From Ricordea florida (Eukaryota > Cnidaria > Anthozoa > Corallimorpharia > Ricordeidae), in NCBI GenBank assembly GCA_949710005.1, contig OX453280.1:22602152-22666151 (forward strand): DNA of 64,000 nucleotides. The letters are read 5' to 3'. A model generated the notes under the pieces. That model saw only the letters and a list, made by a program, of their open reading frames with translations, did no database searches and had not been told where the DNA came from. Below are positions 24,991-34,883 of the stretch, one piece after another. A program made the position numbers and the translations under genes. Positions within the stretch are counted from its first letter, which is position 1. Each line of letters starts with the position of its first letter.

Positions 24991-25379
24991 TCGATTTTTT
25001 TTTGGAGAGTCACGCGGCAATCACAAAATCAAAATGGCGTCTGTGTGTTGTGAATGTGGGTCGCTCGTGAAATCACTGTTAAAACGGCTCAGGATTTCCA
25101 CTTCAGAACTAAAAATTCACTAAAATGGATGATCTTAGAGTCCAGGCAAAGAAACGAAGAGAAAGGTAATCCAAGTAAACTACATGTTGAATTTTATTTT
25201 TAACTTTGCACTTCGCATAATTTACATTGCAACTTTTCAAAATTCTGTAGCATGGTTGCACATCGGGCCTTCAAACCTTAACTTTTGGAAGCTCTGGTCA
25301 GTTTTAACAGTTTAACTCGCCACTGGCGACCTTGCGACCGCCGATTTTTAGCCCTAATCATCATCATGATTATCTTACC

Positions 25380-25552
25380 TTAATTACAAGAAGTGGCTCC
25401 CAGGTTCACACACTGGTGTGTATCTTCGTCGTATACCAGGGACTTAGGATTGCATAGCCGCTTGAACATGGTTCCATTTCTGCACTGAATAAAACCATGG
25501 CAGTTGTCTAGGTCTTTGTAATTGCCATTGGGCTTTCTTTCGCAACTGAATT
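25380..25552 (-). CDS. Chitin-binding type-2 (peritrophin-A) exon, downstream
   Basis: The minus-strand exon encodes a CBM14 domain with the family's cysteine pattern: FSC, then NCHGFIQC, RLC, QC and a final SC. The acceptor is ACATACAG at 25553-25560. The exon begins AATTC in phase 1, joining in frame to the G left over by the exon at 25764-25943 (giving an acidic CDE|E junction). A stop codon TAA lies one base before a perfect donor-like GTAAG (25374-25378). The equivalent codon in the upstream exon is GAA, so this may be the true C-terminus or a nonsense change in a once internal exon. Such domains bind chitin and are usually secreted. The rest of the gene is not visible. Confidence 0.75.
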
Positions 25553-25763
25553 CTGTATGTATTGTAATCATAGTCATGATCATTATTACCGTGAGAATTA
25601 ATATTATTATCATCGTCATCATTATCGTCGTCATTGTCGTCAGCGCAATTAAATTTTGTATTAATCATCATTATTGTTATTTTTAAAATTAATATTATTA
25701 TCGTCATCATGATTATTACAATTTTTATTCTCATCATCATCATTATCAACATCATCATCCTAC

Positions 25764-25943
25764 CTTCATCACAAGGAGTGTTTTGCTCATAATCACACCG
25801 GTCTGTAACTTCGTTGTATACCAGGCTGTCAGGGTAGCATTGCAGCTTGTACATGTATCCATTGCTGCACTGAATAAAACCATGGCAGTTTTTTGGGTCT
25901 TTGTAATTGCCATTGGGCTTTCCTGTGCAAAATTCATCAGTTC
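25764..25943 (-). CDS. Chitin-binding type-2 (peritrophin-A) exon, upstream
   Basis: A 180-base, phase-1 to phase-1 exon on the minus strand encoding a second CBM14 domain (EFC, NCHGFIQC, LQC, RCD, PCDE). It shares GNYKD, NCHGFIQC and SLVY with the downstream exon, so the two arose by exon duplication. The acceptor CTGCAG is at 25944-25949 and the donor GAAG|GTAGG at 25764/25763. Symmetric phase explains why duplicates stay in frame. No signal peptide or further exons are recognised upstream, so this could be a gene fragment. Confidence 0.75.
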
Positions 25944-26164
25944 CTGCAGCGTAAGGAGACAAAGTTTGAAAACTAACTTCATTTATTATACAAACGACAA
26001 AGCATTTTATAATGCGAATATCCACAAAAGTGCAATTAATATGTATCACCTTTTCAGGGGTACTCAACGAGAAAATTCCCAGAATTCATTCGTTTCTGAC
26101 AAAAACGATTTTTAACAGTCCCTGAGTGATATTCGATTGATAATTAACTTAAGTGGGAAAATAA

Positions 26165-26653
26165 TATCCGCTCCTCAGAGCCGACCAGACGAAGATAAAA
26201 AAATGTACTATCCAGCCAGGTTTTGCGTTGGAGATCTTTTCTCCCACCCAGGAATGTTTATTTTCTACCTTACTTCCCAGAAAACAGGCACAGTCCTAAT
26301 TTTCCTAACAAGGAAAAGGAAATGCAGCCTTTTTCCCAGCACAGTTTATCACTAAGGTTAAACATAGATGGCTCAGTGGATCGGAAATCAGATGCCAACA
26401 AATGCTCACATTTTAAGACTTTCAAAAGATTTATTAATTTACACGCGCGCGCCTCCTGGCCTGGGCTGTGCCAGCAAACATAGCCGGGCTAATGAATCCC
26501 AGAATGCAGCGTAAATTTCACCAGCCAGAAAATTCGTTTTCTTTTCAGCTAGGAACTACATTTCAGAACTTTTGTGAAGGAAAATTTCCAGCAAAGGTAA
26601 TACTGTATTAGTTAGGTTCCCAGCCAGCTGAATTTAAAGCTGAGGAGCGGATA
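26165..26653. mobile_element. Non-autonomous element with TATCCGCTCCTCAG ends
   Basis: Ends TATCCGCTCCTCA and TGAGGAGCGGATA are inverted and perfect over 13 bp, with a CAGCCAG-like text repeated inside both ends. The 490 bp interior has short frames of no known family. No clear target duplication is seen. Confidence 0.6.
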
Positions 26654-26912
26654 ATTTGAGGAGCAGCTCCACTAAGTACTCCTGCCTTTTCCGTATTGTA
26701 AAGAAAAATTCCGTATTGGTCACGTCTGTAAGTGAAAAGTTTGGAGAGATTCAAAGTGATAAAAAAGGAACGCAAGCCAAAGTTTTAACATTATATGGCG
26801 TATCGTAAAATGACAATCTTTCATTCTTTTACATATTCGCCTGGGGAGGGACGGAGGGTGCTCTAGTTACAAAATGTTTATGCTAATTGGAAACCCCAGC
26901 ACGGCTGCTAGG

Positions 26913-27047
26913 CATATAGTTCATGGTAGGCCACCATATAGTCCGTTTACAGGGGTATACAAGGGTTTACAAGGATATACCTTTGTAAACCCTTGTATAC
27001 CCCTGTATATTTGGTGGCTATATGGTTGCCTACCATGAATTATATGT
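26913..27047. mobile_element. MULE-like hairpin MITE with 11 bp target duplication
   Basis: Arms TTCATGGTAGG..ACCATATAG with their reverse, plus a long inner palindrome TACAGGGGTATACAAGGGTTTACAA, form a full-length hairpin. CGGCTGCTAGG occurs directly on both sides (26902-26912, 27048-27058). Duplications of 9-11 bp are typical of Mutator-like elements; the assignment is inference. Confidence 0.8.
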
Positions 27048-28518
27048 CGGCTGCTAGGGTCGCCCATTTTCGTAATTAGAAATTCGGTGAATGCTTTTTT
27101 TGAAAATGATGTAAATTTTGTGGAAACTGATTTCACTTGTCCTGGAAGTACATCCCAGCAAGAAGATCTCCGAGATATAAAAGAAAGAATAGCGAGAGAT
27201 CGTCGTCGAGTAAGTTCGAGTAAGCAAACGGAAAGTGCCACTCGAGGCAGAGATAGGGAAAAGACGGCAGGGAGATTGGAGAGTAACAACAGACATCACT
27301 GCAAAGACAACAACTGCTCGCTCAAAAAGGCAAACGAAGCAGCAGGGAAAAGGACCAGGAATTCAACCAAGTTAGGTTTAAATTGATTGTGTCATAGCTA
27401 TACAGGATATGAGCAAACGATTACATAACGAAATTGCGGACAAAATTGAGCAAAATGACTTAGAACGGAAACCGAGTAGGAACGACTTCAACGATTGGGG
27501 AGGTTTGGAGAAAATACTTGTATTCGTCTGGAAACAGAATCGGAAGACGAGCAACAAAACAGATTGAAAATTCTTAGGAAAAATTATCATAACAGAATGC
27601 GCTGTCAGGCATAATCAGAGGGAGAACAACGATGAAAACAGATTGAGAATTCAACGAAAATTGTGACAGCAGCATACGGAAAGAATCAGGAGACGAACGA
27701 CAAAACAGATTACCATATCGCGAAAAAAGTGGTCGGAAAAAGGAAACAGAAACCAACCGCAACGACATGAAAGATTACTGTCACGTAGTACTTATACTGC
27801 AGTGAGTGAATGAGAATGCAATTAGGTAGTTTTCGTATTTCCATTTTGAAGTTATTCCCAATACAGCCTGAGAGATTGCAGTTGTGATAGCACCAGTTAC
27901 AATTATGTGATCTGAAATCACTGCAATGTTCAGAGAAAATATTGTCAATTTGTCTGATTTAGCGGTTATGTGAAGCATTTTTAAAACAAAAGATACCAAA
28001 CACTGAGCACTGGTTCTGCAACATTATCAATGATCAACGCAATTTTGATTTGACAATAAAGCAGATTTTATTACTTACGTCTGAGTAGTATTTATCTGTG
28101 CTATATATCTGAAACAGCAATATATTCTGTGATTGAAAGGTTTCAATAATAGTACGTTGCGACAGACAAGTTCCCTAACCTTTTCACAAAGGGTTTGTAC
28201 TTTCGATTTCCATGGCCCCCGTAAGTTAACCCCAACACACACAACCCATTCGCCACACTGATTCGCTGGAAATGGGAAATTTGGATTAGTATCCTTGGGT
28301 TGGGTATGAAGTTAATTTAAAGCCTACTTTGGGAAATTTGACATAAAATATTAACCTTTTATCTTACTACTCTTTACTTCATTTTTTATGATGTCAAACA
28401 CCAATATTTAATAACAACCACATACTATATGATTAACACTCCCCATTGGAACACCTCTATTATGGAGAAACAAATGTTTATAACCCCAAAATGTTTGTAA
28501 TCCTTCTATCTGATAGTT

Positions 28519-28815
28519 GTGGAGGCACAGTAGTGTAGTAATTAACGTGTCGGACTTCCGAGTAGAAGGTTTGGTGTTCGAGCCCTGGTGCTGGCACTGT
28601 GTTGCTTCCTTAGACAAGAAACTTTACTCCACACTGTCTCTCTCCACCCAGGTGTATAAATGGGTACCAGTGATATAATGCTGGGGGTGACCCTGCGATG
28701 GACTGGCATCCCATCCAGGGGGGAGTAATAATACTCCCAGGTGCTTCATGCTAGTAAACCAGGATAAGCTCCGGCCGTGTAGGCCTCAAGGCTGGTGTGC
28801 GCCTTCACCTTCTGC
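28519..28815 (+). mobile_element. tRNA-derived SINE with 9 bp target duplication
   Basis: The head has RNA polymerase III box-A-like (AGTGTAGTAATTAACGTG) and box-B-like (GTGTTCGAGCCC) motifs at tRNA spacing. The body contains CCCTGCGATGGACTGGCATC and CCATCCAGGGGGGAGT, resembling the conserved central domain of a deep metazoan SINE class (Nin-like). Perfect CTGATAGTT repeats flank it (28510-28518, 28816-28824). It is non-coding and needs a LINE in trans. Confidence 0.85.
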
Positions 28816-29179
28816 CTGATAGTTATATTGACTTGGTATTTCTGTTCAGGGAAAGAGGACACCTCTTCTGAGTACCTCTCATAGCATCATTGGTACCATA
28901 AAAAGTCCACAAAGAACATACTCATTGCAAGTGTACTGCCATGTGTTTTCGAAATTCCCAACAAAACTCAATCATGATTTTCGACATAAACTGTATGGAA
29001 GAATGACTGCAGCAAATACCAAGCCTCAAAGAAGAGATGGTATTGATTAGGGCTGTTTAAGAGCAATTAATAATAATCTCTCATCACCACCTATGATACA
29101 AACCCTCTTCAGGGGAAAACTGCAATGCACGTAATAAAAGAGTTACAATACCTATTCCCAGATTATGACATACATACAT

Positions 29180-30405
29180 ACATACATAAATTGTAAAAGT
29201 TGATTAATCTTAAAACAGTGCTCAATACGTGAACGTAGAGCGAAGTAGTTGTTGCGGGAGAAAAAAACACACAAACAAACTACGGGTTACTACATACTTT
29301 ATTGGAACTCCCTTTAACAGGGCTTTTCAGCCACAATAAACTAACTATTAAATTTCATATTCTTAATGTTCTCAGCTAGCCCATTCCATTCCCATGGACC
29401 GCGATAGGAAAACGCCCTTTTTGTCCTGTTGACAGTCTACATCGGGAAACCACAAAATTATTACATCCCCTTGTGTTCCTATTGTGGACTGCTGAACGTT
29501 TAACAAAATATTTAACTAAAAAATCTGCATGGAGCTAGACCATTTACACATTTGAATGCTAAAACTAAATCTGATTCATTAAATAAAACTTTCTCTGTAA
29601 CATCTAACTATCTAAGAGATCTCCGACCCTGAGATATATGGTCAAACTTCCTTAACCCTAATACAACTCTGGCTGCAAAGTTCTGCACCAACTGTAGTTT
29701 GTGTAGATTACGTTCAGATGTGTCCCTCCACACGGAGGAACAATAAAACAATTTACTGAAAACGAAGCTATTTATAAGTAATAAAAATGTTTTCTTGTCT
29801 AAGAGATGTTTAATTCTTCTGATATGTACCAACTGGTTCATGCAACCAGAAGCTGTCTTATAGAGATATGTACATCATAAATAAGACATTGGTCAATATA
29901 TATCCCCCGATATGCTTGGCAAACGGAACTGGTGCAATAGTTTTGCCTAACAAAGACAATGAAATAGGAGGTAGCCTCTTAATAAGTTGTGCTGAGCCAA
30001 CAACCACTAATTTTGTCTTGTCAGGATTTACGAGTAGAGATTTGTTGCGCACCATTAACTGATATTCCTAAGATTTTGGTTTACAGCTGCGATAGCACTT
30101 GATGAATCTGATACATAAATTTTAAAGTACAATTCACTATCATCAACATACGCGGCAGCTTGACTGTAGGTAACAGCACTAATTAAATCATAAATATAAA
30201 TTGTAAAAAGCGCTGGACCTAAGATTGATCCCTGAGGTACTCCATTTGTTAAGGGTAGCATTTCTGAAACTGAATCTTTGTATCGTACCCTTTGATATCC
30301 ACTAGATAGATAGCTGCTAAACCAGAAAACCGCTGAAGTTTGAAGGCCAAGTTTTCGTAGTTTTTCTAGCAAGAGATTATGATTAAGACTGTCAAAAGCT
30401 TTTAA
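29180..30405 (-). pseudogene. LINE reverse transcriptase relic inserted in the 27-30.6 kb repeat
   Basis: Minus-strand fragments give a clear non-LTR reverse transcriptase. Residues include AFDSLNH, then NGVPQGSILGPALF and YVDDSELYF (30090-30410). These are followed by a linker (29858-30055) and the thumb/C-terminal part (29608-29841) with KLFYCSSVW and NFAARVV. Each piece is separated by a frameshift or stop. The 5' end is cut at a TAA microsatellite of the host repeat. The 3' side reaches a CATA microsatellite near 29167-29190. Confidence 0.85.
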
Positions 30406-30466
30406 AAATAATGATAATAATAATAATAATAATAATAACAATAATAATAGAAATAATATGAATAAT
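30406..30466. repeat. (TAA)n microsatellite
   Basis: Imperfect AATAATAAT tract with a few GAT/AAC variants. A matching tract occurs in the younger family copies at 53650-53720 and 56895-56965. It marks the LINE insertion point. Confidence 0.85.
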
Positions 30467-30606
30467 GATTAGGAGCCTATCATGGGCTCGTGTGCTTATG
30501 CAATGACAAGATGAATACAACAATTGGGGTTTGTATAGCCCTGACCGGTGACCATTAATTAAAACTACCTTAGTGATGTTTTGCGGAAGTCGTATTTCTT
30601 GTAATT

Positions 30607-33157
30607 GTGCGATACGTGATCACACTTAAATGTTGTTGTAAAAAAATACCCTTCTAGTTCACTTCTGGTTGCCTAGGTTGCCTGGTTTTCCAAGTTAATG
30701 GCATGTTTTCGTATGATCGCTTAGTGATCAACCGAAAACAATCCCTTTGGAAAGACTACAGTTCCCGACATCGGTGACCTTACCGATGGCACGGAACCCG
30801 CTCTCCAGCGATCGCTATACGATATCTTCATAACGAATTTTTGAAAGGAATGTAAAGGCAAGACCCGGAAAAACAACTGATGAAAAGAAATTAGAGAGAA
30901 ATTTGACTCGAGTCCTTTATTAGGCGTACTGAAGAAATTCAAAGAACTGCCTGTATCTAAAGATGGCCCAGCTAGCAAAGCAGACGTTTCAAACTGTTTA
31001 ATGCAGAAATGGGAGAAGGACAAAGAAGGAAAGAGAGTCTTTAGAATAGCTGCTTTTTAAGCCACGGATAGACAAAGAAATCGAAAATAACGGACCTAGC
31101 AAATTGAATCCAAGAAAACAAAGAAAATCCGAGAGAATACGATTATTTGCCGAATAATTCTACTGTTACTTGCGGAAGGAGTAACAAACGTGGTAGCATT
31201 GTATCTACGGGTTGCACAGGAACGCAATGTGCTTTCCTAACTTGTGGATCCAAACCATTATTTTATGTAGAGTACTTTACTGTGGCACTGTTGTTTTAAT
31301 TACTACAAAGTGCGGCTCTAACGTTTTCATCTGTGGATCAAACCTTACTGACTGGGCATTCTTTGGAAAGGTACTGTAGACCATTGTACTGTTACGGTCT
31401 GTTTCTGACTTAACACAAACTGCCAGTCGTAAGTGTGCGCTTTAGCCTCTTTATGTACGGTACGTTTTCTTAGTCAAGTTCCACATTTCTTTATGTAATG
31501 TTTGTTGTCACAGTGATTTCATACAAACCAGAAATTGGGTGAATGGAGCAAACCACGGTACCGATAAACACGGCAAGGAGAGCACGGGTTGGGTTCATCT
31601 TGGAAACTTCAAACTTTCACTAAAAAGGGAAAAAGTCATCACAAGTTTTTTTTTTAAATTCTGAATAAAACCTACTCAAAACAAGCGAATATACGGAGTT
31701 TACGTTTTTGAAGGATGTACAAATGTATTATGCATAAGAAGTTCTGTTCTCAAGAGGCTCAGAAGTATTTCTGTAAAGCTCTTCTTAAAATATTTTTTTC
31801 AGTTGTCGTAATAGTTTGATTTTCTACTTCTTCCTCTTAATTGAAACGAAGTAGTCCTCTTTGCTGGGGTTTAGATAAACGAAGTTTGATCAAAACTAGG
31901 CTTACCTCAAGTGCTTACAAGTTCAACTGGCGGGTACTGCAGAGATTATGACCACTTAAGCAACAACTTACTCCTGTTGACGGTATATGATGGGCAATGA
32001 TTGTTCATTTGATTAACTGATAGCTCTGAGTTCAATGATGCTATTGCCTGAATGTAAAAGCTTGAGTGTTTAGTTGACATATCAATGCATGATTGCTTCA
32101 ATCAGAGCTCCTGGTTTAGCAACGTTATGACGTACCTGTCAGAATTGTGTGTTAGCCAGTCACGATATGTTTTGTTCTCTGATTGGTTAAGACATTGGTG
32201 TGAATTTTTTTAGTCAATCAATATCGTTGCAATGCTAAGTAACCACGACAATGGTCGAAAGCAGCCATTTGATAAAAGATATGGAATACATTTTAAGGTG
32301 ATACTTATTTAATTCCGTGTAATGATGCAGTTGATTTCACCAGTGATGTTCCCAAGTAGTCGCAATAGAAAGCCTTCATTTTGCTGCGTTTCAATTGGTT
32401 TCGTGATTCCACTGTGATGGGCCTCATTTCTACAGATCATTTGCGTAGTTATTGGTAACACACCTAGCGGAGGTTTTTAAATTTAGCATTTGCATGACAC
32501 ATGCTCGAAATGAAAAGAATCGTTTTCTTATCTAAACACAAGTCTAATTTCGCATCACGTAGGGGACCAAAGAAGTTACAGAAAACAGGCATCAACATTC
32601 TTCTCGGCATCTTCTTTTCCACTTGTGTTTGTGTGACAGTCACCTTAGGAGGGCAGGATTGCCGAAACGTTGTGACACAAGACCAAGACCAAGACCAAGA
32701 ACTTAGGAACACAAGCACAAGTAGAAAAGAAGATGCCGAGAAGAATGTTGATGCAGAATACCACGTGCGCCCAGCTCAAGAGTCTATCAAGACAGAAAAC
32801 AGGAGCAACCAACGACGGGTTCCTCCTAAATTTATTAAAAACACTATTGAGGCTATCCAGAGAACTTTCAGATCTCTAGAAATGCATTCTAAGCGACGTT
32901 ATAAAATTTGTATCTGTTCGTTTGTCCTAGGGCAACTTGAGTCTTTTCGAAATTATAAGGGCCTCAGTATTATTTTCCCGAAAATGTTAGATAAAATTTT
33001 ACGAAAGGGAGAATTTTTCGGATTCCTTTCTCTATCGCAATTTCTAATCCGAAAAATTCTAGATTTCCTTTTTCTACGAAAAATAGCCTCACTTGATTTC
33101 TGAAATGCGAAAAATAATTGGATTTGAATGTGAGAAATAACAATTGCTCATGTTCTT
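30607..33157. other. Host DNA up to the Polinton insertion, no gene recognised
   Basis: No domain is recognised. The 200-residue plus frame at 32501-33103 runs through a foldback at 32588-32752 and looks fortuitous. The last bases before the element are ordinary AT-rich host sequence. Confidence 0.5.
32588..32752. mobile_element. Foldback/hairpin element
   Basis: Arms GCATCAACATTCTTCTCGGC and GCCGAGAAGAATGTTGATGC extend to about 47 bp each (through ATCTTCTTTTCCACTTGTG). They surround a 68-base loop with ACCAAGACCAAGACCAAGA repeats. This explains the overlapping open frames on both strands. Confidence 0.7.
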
Positions 33158-33158
33158 T

Positions 33159-33163
33159 TGTGG
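33159..33163. repeat. Polinton target duplication, left
   Basis: TGTGG here and at 49463-49467 flank perfect inverted termini. If the last T of the element is counted as host, the duplication becomes TTGTGG (33158-33163 and 49462-49467), the 6 bp expected for Polintons. Confidence 0.8.
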
Positions 33164-33450
33164 ACTACTATATTACCGGGAAAATAAGCCGATTTTAATA
33201 ATATTTTGAAAGACGAATTTAATTTTTTTTTTTTTTTTTTTTTCTTAAAGTTTCCGGTAAGATTTTACCAGCCACCGGTGAGTCTCTAACCCAATTTTAC
33301 CAGTAGTTTATATATGTATTCAAAAAAAATTTGATTTAAAGTTTTTAAAATCTTTATTTTTGAAAGGCGAATTTAATTTTTATTAACTTTTACAAAAAAA
33401 ATGAATTATAGTTTAAAGATTTACATATCTTTTTATTAAATATGGAGCAA
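33164..33450 (+). repeat. Polinton left terminal inverted repeat (287 bp)
   Basis: Matches the reverse of 49182-49462. It begins ACTACTATATTACCGGG. It contains two internal direct repeats TTTTGAAAG(A/G)CGAATTTAATTTTT (about 33202 and 33357), two TTTTACCAG motifs in the GC-richer centre, and a 21-base T run. Its inner end includes a promoter-like TTTAAAGATT and the first three codons (ATG GAG CAA) of the adjacent gene. Repeated internal motifs may bind the terminal protein or integrase; this is inference. Confidence 0.95.
33412..33421 (+). promoter_or_regulatory. Shared promoter-like motif TTTAAAGATT
   Basis: Lies 21 nt before the ATG of the 149-residue gene, inside the terminal repeat. It is one of ten related (T/C)TAAAGA(T/C)T motifs in the element. 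Confidence 0.55.
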
Positions 33451-33891
33451 CTAAAAGATTTACTTTTTCACCAATTAAAAAATATTGCAAAAGAGTTGAA
33501 AATTAAAGGAAGAACAAAAATGAATAAAGAAAATTTAATTAAAAGTATTAAAAAATTTTCAGAGGGGGAAATCATTAATGAAATTAAAAAAGATGCTATT
33601 AATAATAAATATTATTGTATCCATAAAAAGTGCAAATATTTTTGTAAAGAGTGTTGCGGGTCGCAATTATGTATACATAATAAAATTAAATATTGTTGTA
33701 AAGAATGTAAAGGATCAAAATTTTGTAAACACAACATACAAAAAACACATTGTAAAGAATGTGGAGGAACACAAATATGTGAACACAACAGACAGAAAAC
33801 ACATTGTAAAGATTGTGGAGGATCTCAAATATGTGAACATAAAAAACAGAAAGCCCATTGTAAAGAATGTAAAATTAAAAATGAATTATGA
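33442..33891 (+). CDS. Polinton Cys/His-repeat protein (149 aa)
   Basis: Residues 5-40 (LKDLLFHQLKNIAKELKIKG and following) look like a small SAP/Rho-N type helical DNA-binding domain. Residues 58-145 are about five tandem repeats of a C-x-H-x6-C-K-x-C-x-G pattern (for example ICEHNRQKTHCKDCGG), likely zinc-binding. No exact family is recognised; Cys-rich repeats of this style occur in large DNA viruses. The start codon lies in the terminal repeat, which the polymerase gene at the other end mirrors. First gene of the plus-strand group with the genes at 33921 and 34505. Probably a nucleic-acid-binding regulator or terminus-binding protein; this is inference. Confidence 0.75.
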   Translation: MEQLKDLLFHQLKNIAKELKIKGRTKMNKENLIKSIKKFSEGEIINEIKKDAINNKYYCIHKKCKYFCKECCGSQLCIHNKIKYCCKECKGSKFCKHNIQKTHCKECGGTQICEHNRQKTHCKDCGGSQICEHKKQKAHCKECKIKNEL

Positions 33892-33899
33892 TTTAAATA
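33889..33899 (+). promoter_or_regulatory. Plus-strand promoter-like motif TGATTTAAATA
   Basis: Overlaps the stop codon of the previous gene and lies 32 nt before the next ATG. The same 11-mer occurs 30 nt before the plus-strand gene at 39629, and a variant (34477-34490) precedes the gene at 34505. It differs from the motif of the virion genes and may mark an early class. Confidence 0.4.
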
Positions 33900-33920
33900 T
33901 ATATATAAAAATTATTAAAA

Positions 33921-34448
33921 ATGGAAGATAAATTTTTATTAAAATACGGCCGACTTTCTTTAAAGTTTTTAAATGAAAAAGGTTTTTTAATTCATGAATT
34001 TATAGATTCAATAAATGAAGATTTGTTAAAAAAGATATCAAAATATCGAGAATTTATTGTTGAAAAAAATGGATATAATTTTTGTTGTGAAATTTTTTTT
34101 ATAAAAAATGATAAAATTTATAGAGGTAGAATTATTTTAGATATTAAAAAAGGTTTGGTGTTTGACGAAAATTATTTTATTGAAAATATTAATTTATTTT
34201 GGAGTGAAAATTTTATTGCTGATTTTTTTGATGAAGGAGATTATGAGTTAGAATTTAATTATATTATTTTTGATTCAATAGAGGTTTCAATAAGAATAGA
34301 TAGTGATAAGTTAAAACATAAAAAGAAATTCTATAAAAAATTGTATGATGAGTTAATGGTTAAGACTTGGCATCCGAGTAGGTATTTAGATTGGTGTTTT
34401 GATATCGGGGAGTTAAAGTTTTTAAAAGAGTTATGGGGAGAAGATTAA
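33921..34448 (+). CDS. Polinton hypothetical protein (175 aa)
   Basis: A Lys/Ile/Phe-rich soluble-looking protein of no family I can name. The C-terminal block TWHPSRYLDWCFDIGELKFL (about 153-172) is aromatic and well formed, reminiscent of short WHP..R..W..D motifs in proteins of large DNA viruses. This is a weak resemblance only. Strong A/T-ending codon bias equals its neighbours, it sits 29 bases after the preceding stop, and a promoter-like TGATTTAAATA precedes it, all supporting a real gene. No membrane segment or signal peptide. Confidence 0.7.
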   Translation: MEDKFLLKYGRLSLKFLNEKGFLIHEFIDSINEDLLKKISKYREFIVEKNGYNFCCEIFFIKNDKIYRGRIILDIKKGLVFDENYFIENINLFWSENFIADFFDEGDYELEFNYIIFDSIEVSIRIDSDKLKHKKKFYKKLYDELMVKTWHPSRYLDWCFDIGELKFLKELWGED

Positions 34449-34504
34449 ATTATATAAAAAAAAATTAATTAAAAAATGTATTTTAAAATAAAATAAAAAA
34501 AATA

Positions 34505-34795
34505 ATGAATAAAGAATATCAACAATATAAAATTATTAAAATTAGTACAAAGGATTTAATAGATCAGTTAAAAAAAAATGGAATAAAAGATATTAATTAT
34601 ATTGCTGTTAATAATGTATTAAATAAATTGAATAAAAAATTTGGAGAAGATAAAGTAACTACATTAGAAGAACTTCAAGAAGAAATGAAAAAACAAAGGG
34701 ATAAAGCAGCTAAGACATATGGAATAGAAAACGATCCTAATATAAGCGATGAAGAAATGTTGAAAAAATTATATGGGAAAATGATGAAAAGATAA
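34505..34795 (+). CDS. Polinton small hypothetical protein (96 aa)
   Basis: Highly charged, helix-rich, with a likely coiled coil around residues 55-75 (LEELQEEMKKQRDKAAK). Third gene of the left plus-strand group, with the same codon bias and an A-rich leader. No family is recognised. It is followed by a roughly 90-base non-coding gap to the convergent gene at 34884. Confidence 0.6.
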   Translation: MNKEYQQYKIIKISTKDLIDQLKKNGIKDINYIAVNNVLNKLNKKFGEDKVTTLEELQEEMKKQRDKAAKTYGIENDPNISDEEMLKKLYGKMMKR

Positions 34796-34883
34796 ATAAA
34801 AAATACAGTATATTGATTTGAAGAGTTAATATATTAGAAATAATTATGTTATATAACTCAAATAATAGTTACATAACAAAAAT

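Larger units (their letters stand above)
27060..30606 (+). mobile_element. Old copy of the 2.96 kb repeat family, with nested SINE and LINE
   Basis: Collinear with 52165-54935 but diverged. It shares GTAAATTTTGTGGAAAC(T/C)GATTTCACTT..., the stretch near 28160 matching 53050 (AGACAAGTT..TAGCCTTTTCACAA-like), and a final TTTTGCGG(A)AGTCGTATTTCT near 30575-30600. Its first 190 bp are replaced by the MITE at 26913. The match breaks for a SINE at 28519-28815 and for a LINE between about 29180 and 30405. A frame at 27087-27386 is conserved in other copies (PGSTSQQ-like text, then a DRRRV run). I do not recognise the family. Confidence 0.7.

Noticed and set aside
25444..26067. 207-residue continuous minus frame as one protein
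   Set aside because: It reads through introns including an ATC/ATT microsatellite; the real coding parts are the two chitin-binding exons with splice sites.
32655..32685. GCCGAAACGTTGTGAC as another hammerhead core
   Set aside because: No CUGANGA-like segment or stem II precedes it; only the GAAAC-like text is present.
32501..33103. 200-residue plus-strand open frame left of the Polinton
   Set aside because: It runs through a foldback hairpin and unrelated flanking DNA, has no domain, and an overlapping frame exists on the other strand because of the palindrome.
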